A stretch of 64,000 nucleotides of DNA from NCBI GenBank assembly GCA_022747635.1, contig JAKTNV010000004.1, forward strand, positions 22,239,469 through 22,303,468, in the 5' to 3' direction. This DNA comes from Hetaerina americana. Its lineage: Eukaryota; Arthropoda; Insecta; Odonata; Calopterygidae. Under the pieces are notes generated by a model. It saw nothing but the letters and a program-made list of their open reading frames with translations, was not told the origin of the DNA and ran no database searches. Positions 49,901-58,900 of the stretch are shown piece after piece. Both the position numbers and the translations under genes were made by a program. Numbering within the stretch: position 1 is the first letter of the stretch; every line of letters begins with the position of its first letter.

Positions 49901-52900
49901 GACATTTGCAAAAGTGGAGAGGGGAAGAGTTTGAACCAATTTATTGCCCTTACGCGTCCCTTTCCCCGTCCAATCACAATGGAAGAAGAGGTTCCCCATC
50001 TCCCTACCCAACCCTTCGCGCTCCTTCTCTCCCAGTTTCACGACTCCGGAAACCTCCAACAGAATTCCTCGCCCCAAAAGGTACTCGAGTTTCTTTTTTT
50101 ATGCGTGTTTCTCCATTCATACTCATTTGCTTATGATGGATGAAGAATGCTCATGTTTTTGGAGGTCACCATGAGAATGTGATCTTGTCTCGTGGGAAAT
50201 TAGTGGATGACCAACCACGGCAACCAACCCCTGAAGACATTTGATAGGTGAGGGTAGGGCTCACCTGATACTAAGCATAATGACATGTGAAGTTTACGCA
50301 TCAGGGTGGGGGAGGGTCACTTCCATTCCCTGTGCCGCCCGCAGTTTCCCATCACGATCTGGTAACCTAAGAACGCTTAGCCTGAATGAAGCTGATTCTG
50401 ACGAGAGAATTGAAATGAAATTGAATCTGGGCCCTCCTGTCAGTAGCCCAGTTCTATCATTTGTACTACCACGCCTCCAATGAATTAAATTATAAGTTTC
50501 ATTTAAAATTTCATGTTATGCCAATAATATTGCAGTTTATTGTAAGCCACGGATAAACAGTTTTTTACCGTGACTTCAAAGGACTTCTAAAATGAAACGC
50601 CCTGATTTAATTGATTATCGTAACATTTCATTTTGGATGTCTTCTTATTGCATTTATTACGAAAGATTTTTCACATGCATTTAACGGTAATCCGCGAATT
50701 ATTTTGATGAAGCAGTCCATGCAAAGATATAGAATACGCCACGGGAAGAAATAGAGTTGATAAGGATCGAAGTGGAGCTGTTACTGCATATCCTATGAAG
50801 TACGTGAGAACTAGCAACACTTGAGTGAAATTTAGGGTAAAACCTCATTTAGTACTTAATTGCATGTAATGGCAGGATAGACGCTTTGAGCCAAACAGGT
50901 ATCTGAGAGAGTAAAACATCTCTATCAATATTTGCGTTAACAAGACGGCTAACTGGAGCAGAATAAAATCGTAGGTAAAAAATAAGTTCGTAGTGGTGAT
51001 AGGTCAGTCGAAAGACACTTTCTACTATAAAGATCAAGTTTGGAGTTGGGAAGGCAGGAGTGGTTGAGGGACTTGAGCAAAAAGGGGGGGCTGGGGGAGA
51101 GGAAGATTCGAGAGGACGGGTGAAGACGGACAGCCGGAGGGCAGTGGCCACGGGCACTATGTTGATTGGGTTGTTTGGTGTACCTTTTTTTATATTTTCA
51201 AACTAAATTAAATAAACTACCCCTACCACTCTTGCTCCCTCACTGCCCTACTCCCTCCCTCCCTTCCCCTTGGCTCACTCCCTAAGCTCTCTCACCTCAT
51301 CCCCTTCCGTCGCACAGGCTGAAACACTCATTTAACACCGTAGCCTGTCAATGATCTTCCCATGTCAAGCTCGTTATAAATTATTCCTTCTCTCAATGAC
51401 AATCACAGTTGACCAAAATACGAATCGATAGATGCAGTTTGCCCTCTTTAATGCTTTACAAGTCATAGAGTCCACACATGTCGCTTCTACGATAGCAAAT
51501 GTTTCATGCATTATTCATGCTAAGGACACAATAAAATTAGAAAATTTTAATGATTCAATCAACAACCATATCTATGGAAATTCTGTAGATGAAGTTCAAT
51601 TAATATTTCAATATCTACACTAGACATTTTCGGACTCTACAGACTCTACTGATTGAAAATTTAAATCACCTTAAGCTCAAATGTTGGGTATTTTTATTTG
51701 CGATGCTATGATACCATTTTCATGATTATTTGAAAGAAACTATGGCAATGCATTCCATTTATATTCCAAAAATGGAAATAAAATTTAGCAAATATTTGTA
51801 TTTCATGTTTGAATTTAAAACAATGATTAATAATGCTCATTAGTAATTCATTGTACTGAAAATACCTATTTTAGCATTCATTTTCCTCCATAACTTTGGA
51901 TTTATCTGCCTCTTTGTATGGCATGGACGTCTAAGAAATTTGCTTGCGAAAATGTAAGATTTTTATGTGATAATGGCTGCCTGATAGCTCAGGAAAAAGA
52001 AGCAGCTAAATTTATGTGTAACCCATCCGCAAGAGTTGCAAAATATCTGAGAGATCTTACAGACCCTGAATAAATGTTAATATTCTTAAATCATAGCACG
52101 TCAGGCTATCCAAGTAGTACAAGAAACCTAGGATTATCTTTAGCAACTGCCTTTAAAACTTAAAAATGCAATACACTATGAAAATATTTTTGAATATTTT
52201 ATGGCCGACGGATATTTTTGAGAGAATTAAAATAAACGGAGTACCTATTCCATGATTCGGATTTCGGACACGATATAAATGCAATTTTGTATTTTTTATT
52301 ATTTACTTTATCGGTAATACAAACAATCAAAAATATATTCGCCACTAAAAACATTCTGGAGTGGAACTGAAAAGGCAATTATACACCACAAGCTATAAAA
52401 ACTGATGTGGACGCAGGATTATGTGAGTTTGATGAAAATTTCATTGAATAAATAAAGGTACACATAATTTACTGCTGAGGGGTTTATCTTTAAGGTTAAG
52501 GTAAATTGAATTAGGTCTTTCTTTTGCTACTATCCCCACCTAAAATTTCTGGGGAAATTCGTCATCAAACCTTAATTTTCTGTAATTTCATTAAGTTTTA
52601 TTTTAAATACTTTAATTACAATTTAATGATCTCATAAAATATCCATTAAAATATGAAAGTACTTATGGGTTACGTTCCAATATAAAAGTAAAATTTACTC
52701 ACTCTTTTTAATGTGAGGCTGTTTAATCAATAAACTTTCCAAAAAGGTTTCCAACCATTGTTTGTCAAAAAATAAGGGGAAAACCTATCAACAATAAATC
52801 TTTGAAAATTTTGACGCACTAGAATTTCAAACGCTTAGCTCATTATTATTATTTGGAAGTAAAGGCTTTAGGGTAGGTTTTTAATGCACACATATATTCT

Positions 52901-55900
52901 TATAAAGTACATTCCTATACTTCTTAGCCTTTTTTATGATGACAAAATATGACCCCCACACAAAAATGTAGAAGAAATCGTTTCCGCGTACATTCTATCT
53001 CCCTTATTTTCATCCAAACACCCTTTCCTTTTCCTAACCCCTTCTTCCCTACACAACGCTTTCCCTTCTATCAAGGTCTTCAGCATTCCATCACAATCAA
53101 AATTCTCTTCATTCATCCTTCTTTTCCTCTTGTGATATCTTCCCCTATTCCTTAGTGCTCCTTTGTTTTCTTTAGTAGTCATCAATGTTCTCTTTTATAG
53201 CTTTCTCAATATGCACATCTCACACAAAACAAACTTCCTTGCCGAAAAAAACCACGCTCCATACCAAAGTTTTCACTCATTTTCAATAATTTCTTAATAC
53301 CTTTTACTCAATTTCCCTGCCATCAATTCCTCAAATTCTTTGTAAACTTCTTTGAATAACACAACTCTTATGCTTGTATGCATACCTTTATCGCCATCTT
53401 ATTCTGAGATATTTCTAAGATACGTAAACTACTTCATCTGCGGTAGTTTTGAACTTAACTTCTACAAATAAAATGACATTCGGTTCGTTTAGATTGAGTC
53501 AGAGCTCATTTGTATCAACCTTATATTTTAATGTTGTCACAAATGATTGTAACCCCTTGGTTTTTGACTAGGTCAAGATTAATGGTTCGTAAGCCTAAAT
53601 GATTTTATAAATTATTTACCGACCTTCATTCTTATCTCCACTTCCCCTGAAGTCAAGTGTACCATTTTCTTAGAAATGAACTGGTGATGATTGAAACCCC
53701 TGTTTTACTCATCTTGCTCACATTTCTCAACATTGTTTTTAAGGTGACACAATCATTAAGTATTTGTGAATGCATGAATAATTTAAATGAGGAGTAATGG
53801 ATGAAGGAGTTGTGAAGGATTTTCCGCAATCGCATCATAGTAAATGCAACAACTTGCACAAGGAAAATATTACATCTAATTACTAACCTTATTAATGATC
53901 AAATTTAGGTTGTTTCACCAAACTAGTGATTCAACTTTAATGATATAATTTACGGGATTAATAAGAGATATGCCATAGGGATATGGAGAAATAAAAATGA
54001 TACTAAGGTAAATGAACTCTAAAGAAATGGGAAGGTAAAGTTATACAATCAGTCAATGGGATATAAATTAGAATGAATAGAAAAGTTCACTTATCTGGAT
54101 TTTTTTTGGACATTAAACATGTTAGAATAATTAGTGTTACCAAGTGAAAATGTTAAAAAGAAGAGAAGATTATTGATATGCATTTTGAGAAAATATAGAG
54201 GAAATGAAAGGGATACTTTGATTCAGAATGTTCTTATGTATTGGTGGGATTGTAGATGCATTTTTACAAAGGAGAGGGCATATCTCGTGATTTGAAAATA
54301 CAAAGAAAATGGAATGGGAACTAGGAGACAAACTAATTATCATTTCAATGAGTGGAGAAGAGTAAGTATTTAATGAGAGATAAATTAATACGTAAGAATA
54401 GTTGATACAGGAGATATGAACAGAAAAGGAAAGTTGTGATCCTACGCAATAAGCAAATAGTGCAAGTTATGCATGAATTTATTTCATGAAATGAAGCATA
54501 ATTATTCTGCATTTAAGTGTACTATTTTAATAATTATTAGAGTTTACCAATAGAGAAGTTTTTGTATAATTCGGTAGTTGAATATTTTTCTACGTCATTG
54601 AAAAAGATAACAAATCATCCATACCTGTGTATCAGCAACGTTTGTTGGAAGGGGTGCGATGCATTTGGCTATCACCCAGACCGTTGTTACCAAAACCGGT
54701 ATCCCTAAAATGTTGAACATCATTTTAGAATTGAAAGAATAAAACAACAACTCTTAATCACATGAGGCATGCAAATCAGCTTTAGCTTAAATTGTTTTCA
54801 GCAAAAGGTTCACCAATAAACATAAATCACAGGTTTTATCAGGAAATTGTTATGCCAAGTAAAAGACAAGTATTTGATAAACATTTTCAGTATTAAATAG
54901 CATGCGTTAAAGCTGAAGTAATAGTTTTTTATGAGTGAAGTTGGACTATAGTAACAATAAAGATATTGTAAAAATTTCCAAAGCTCTACTACTCGGATTT
55001 ACGTACTATTATTACACATTATTCGGATCCACGCACTTTGACCAAATGAATGGAAAACTTATTTCCGGTCTTTCATATTCCCTCCTCTTATAACTTTCTC
55101 CACGAGTACTATTTAATGCTATCAAGTTCTGAGCTGGTTTCATAAAGTGAAATAAAAATTCATACACATAATGACGCATAAAAATATTTTGAAAATGTAC
55201 TATATGCCAAATTTAGAAAAATACTAATTCTCACACGCAAATGTTAAATCCTGCAATAACGGAGATCAGTACGAGTTTATCGAATGCTATGAGGAAATTT
55301 ATCCGTAACGCAGATATTCCTGCTTTACCTAACTCTATTTGAAGGTCTTGTATAATTAAGGGAAGGTCTAAAATCTAAAATATATCATTATAAGTACCTC
55401 TACGATTTAAGGAAGACAAAGAATCTATTACGTCAGCTTCTAGATTAATTGCACTGAGAGAGTTATACAAATACTGCAAATGCTATTCACGTCTTCTTAA
55501 CGTTTTATTTTGGAAAAGCGAACAAAAAGGACCCCTGAATTGGGTTACTACGAATTTCGCCAGGCGCCTCTGCCGCAGCTTTGAACCAGAAGTTTTTTTT
55601 CATAACACGACGGCACACAAAAGCGAAAACAGTTCTTTTCAGAGCATTTTACCAATCGAAGGTAAAAAGGAAAAACATTTAGGACATTCTCGGCCCACTG
55701 AACCAAACATTTTAGCAATTTCAAGTTAAAATGCCTTTTAACAAGTCCGTAACTCTCACCATAAATATATGAGACCAAAAGGTTTCGTTCTATTATTTTT
55801 CAATCATTTCCAAGGCCGCTGAAATTTTTGTCACCGAGAATCGCGAGGGCGGAACAAGACATGGGCTTGGGATGTGGGCGCTTTGTGTGTCACTCAATGA

Positions 55901-58900
55901 ACTCATGCATCTTATAAGGAATGGAAACATCCATGATAGAGTTACATATTGAATTTCAATATTTGGAAGAGCTTATGAGGCTTGCTATGAATGACTTTAT
56001 TTCTTCAGGAATCCCACACAAAATCGAGTCCCCTCCACTTTTTGTTTATTACTGCCGTCTCCTGGTTCGCCCTTATTCAAAGTCACCGAAGCATTGAATA
56101 CAAGCTTCCTGGGTAAAAATATGCGAGAGAGAATGTTATAAATTCTTCAGCCAAACACGAAAGTGGAGATCTGACAGTCCTTGGGAGAATGAAAAACCAT
56201 ATAAAAATCTTTCGTAAACATCTTTCACAAGACAGAACAAAATTACCAAATATGCTATACCCTGAACTTGGAAAAATATATACATTGAATTAAGGGCAAA
56301 CATAATTCAAAACTAATTAATATTTTATTATTTAGCAGGCAAGAAAGCTCACTAGAAAAGGTAAGCATTGAAAACTACCATCGCCAAGCGGTACTAAATA
56401 TGTTTTCACAAATGTCGTGTTTAATATTCAAAAACTTTTGGAAAAAAAGGAATGCATATTAGGGTGGGAAAATTAATTTTCTAAATATCTTATTTGAAGT
56501 TTATTCTGGAATTTTTTTATGACTGGAAGTCAAGTGAGGCTGCCATTTTATTTTGCTGTACCAAAATATTAGAAAAATACGACCCATGGCCGTTAGTGAT
56601 TACAACTTTGACCAAGCTAACCTTCTGCTGAATGACTCAAATTATGACCAATATCTATAATGCAAAACAATAAAAATTAACGATTCAGGAGAAATTAACG
56701 ATTTGAAACTGGTTAATTATGTGTACCGAAACCAAAAGAAAATGAAACTTTATTTACAGGGGTGCCACATTGTACATGATTAAGCTGAGCCTGAAAAGGC
56801 TGAGTGCATTAGTTAAATGTTTCCGTACTCGAGCATTGAAGTGATTATTTCAAACCCTTGAATTTTCCAAAACCAACCCCCAGCGGACTACTCACTTTGT
56901 TTCTACTGGCAGGCAAACACGGCATTGGTAGATCTGTATTGGCGTGACACTCAATAATCATGTATTTCGATCGTAGGGTCACGTCTATGATGCAAACGAA
57001 ACAAAAACAACGCCTCGAAACATGGCAACCCCATATTCTTTTCAGATGTCACTTTTTACGATCAAAAACGGCATGGAAAAAAGCTGGAGTAAAAAAGCGG
57101 TTTCGTATGAGCCGGACGAGGGCCCGATGATGCGCATGCGAATCGAGAGGAGATGGGTGATGGATGTCCTTACTTAGATAAAAAAGGAACTAATTGTGAC
57201 TTTTGTCGGATACATGAGCTATGTAACTCCTCAATCCAAGATGGAAGCTAAAACCGCTACGCCTTAATCAGAACAGTAACAGAGCCGTTGGTGAGGTGTA
57301 GCCAGCCAATGAATAACACGGACGAAGTAAATGAATTTTTTTAAAAGGTTCCAGGAAAGTGAGTTTAATTTTAAGTTAACCGTTTATTTTTTGTCAGAAT
57401 TATTCGAAGGGTAAAGGTAGTTTTTGATGATATTGTGGGTTAACACTGATAAACTTCAAAGATCCGACGAAAAGGACTGGATATATTCCAGCACCACTAA
57501 ATGAACTAAATCATTTTTAATGTCACATACTTTTAAATCGTCCGTTATGCCATTCATACTGCTCTATCTAACTGATCTTTACTTTACTTAACCGTTATGC
57601 TCCCCTTGATCAGAGTCTTCTCTGTCTCTGTCGTTTAGGTCTTCAATATTCCCTATATTTAGTTTACATGTCTTACTGCAGCTCCCAACATTTTCTCTCC
57701 AACCCAACCTTGATAAAAACAACGTTTGCCTAGCACTAATGGCTGAATATTTTAAGCATTATTTTTCACACCATCTCAAATTCCTCCATTCACTCTCGTA
57801 TATGCATCGATGTCGAAATTTCGGAATCATGCTACTTTACATATTTTATCAGTATTCAAATATATATATATATATACGAGGGTCATCCGGAAAGTAGTAC
57901 CCGTTCGTGCCGCATGAAGTGCTGACGACGCGAGTAGCCGCTGGACGAGGTCAGATAGCTTCAGTGGCTTGTCTGCCTTCTCTGAGCCAAGTTGCGTGAC
58001 GCTAGCATTGCCTGTGTTGTTTCTGTGATTGTTTACAATGTTTAAAAAAATTGAGAACGCCGCCAGTTGTGAAGTGAGGGCAGTGATTAAATTCCTCAAT
58101 GCAAGAAACGTTCGCCCATGTGATATTCATCGCCAATTAAAGGAGGTGTATGGAGACAATGTAATGGACGAGTCGTCTGTTCGGCGGTGGTGTCGCAACT
58201 TCAACATGGGGAGGGGGAACACACACGACGATGAGCGTTCGGAGAGACCGTCTGTCATTACAGACCAACTGGTGAGCTCAGTTGACGAATTCGTGAGGAA
58301 CGATCGGCGCGTCACAATTGATGACATCTGTGAGCATTTTCCCAATGTTTCTCGAACAATTGTTCATGAAATTGTTAAACACCATCTGCATTATGCAAAA
58401 ATTTGTGCAAGATGGGTCCCTCGCGTATCTCAATGAGCTGGCGGCGAAGGACTATGCAGCAGGAATACAGAAACTTGTCACACGTTATGACAAATGCCTT
58501 AATTTGCTTGGAGATTATGTTGAGAAGTAGTTTAAAGTATCCTCTTTCAAATAAAATTTTTTATGTTTGTTAATATTTACTTTTGTGTCTTTATTTCACG
58601 AACGGGTACTAGTTTCCGGATGACCCTCGTATGTATATATATATCTCATACTATAATGTATTTTATGAACTCTTTTTATAAATGTTTCTCTTGGAAATAA
58701 ATTTTTTGTGTGCAATGTCCTTATTCCCATTTAAAATTTTCCTGATTAAATGTTTATATTACTCTATTGATTGATTTAAAAATCGCATTAATAATTTTAT
58801 GCATTAATTTAGTTTCCCTGCAACATGCTTTGCAGGATCAGTTTCATCTAGATCAACTATGTACTGAGCCATTTCTTGAAGCTCACGCCTCCTTGGACTT

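Larger units (their letters stand above)
22153..54624 (-). other. Dh44-R: Receptor intron of 32.5 kb between TM4 and ECL2 exons
   Basis: Bounded by donor GTATGG at 54624 and acceptor CTCCCCAG at 22153 (minus strand), phase 0. It holds mariner copy 2, family A SINEs (29862, 40215, 50208), another SINE (24640), a decayed LINE piece (35560), two foldback elements (33785, 37559), a duplicated 136-bp segment, hairpins, a TA microsatellite and GC-rich patches (31040-31520, 34640-34980, 38640-39480, 46280-46680, 49500-50090). No second gene was recognised on either strand. Open frames at 25191-25553, 36031-36395, 38800-39276 and 44388-44663 match no family. Confidence 0.85.

Noticed and set aside
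54000..54470. Possible further LINE remnant (EKFTYL-like reading)
   Set aside because: Only a six-residue resemblance to the FxYLG block; no other reverse transcriptase motif could be placed.
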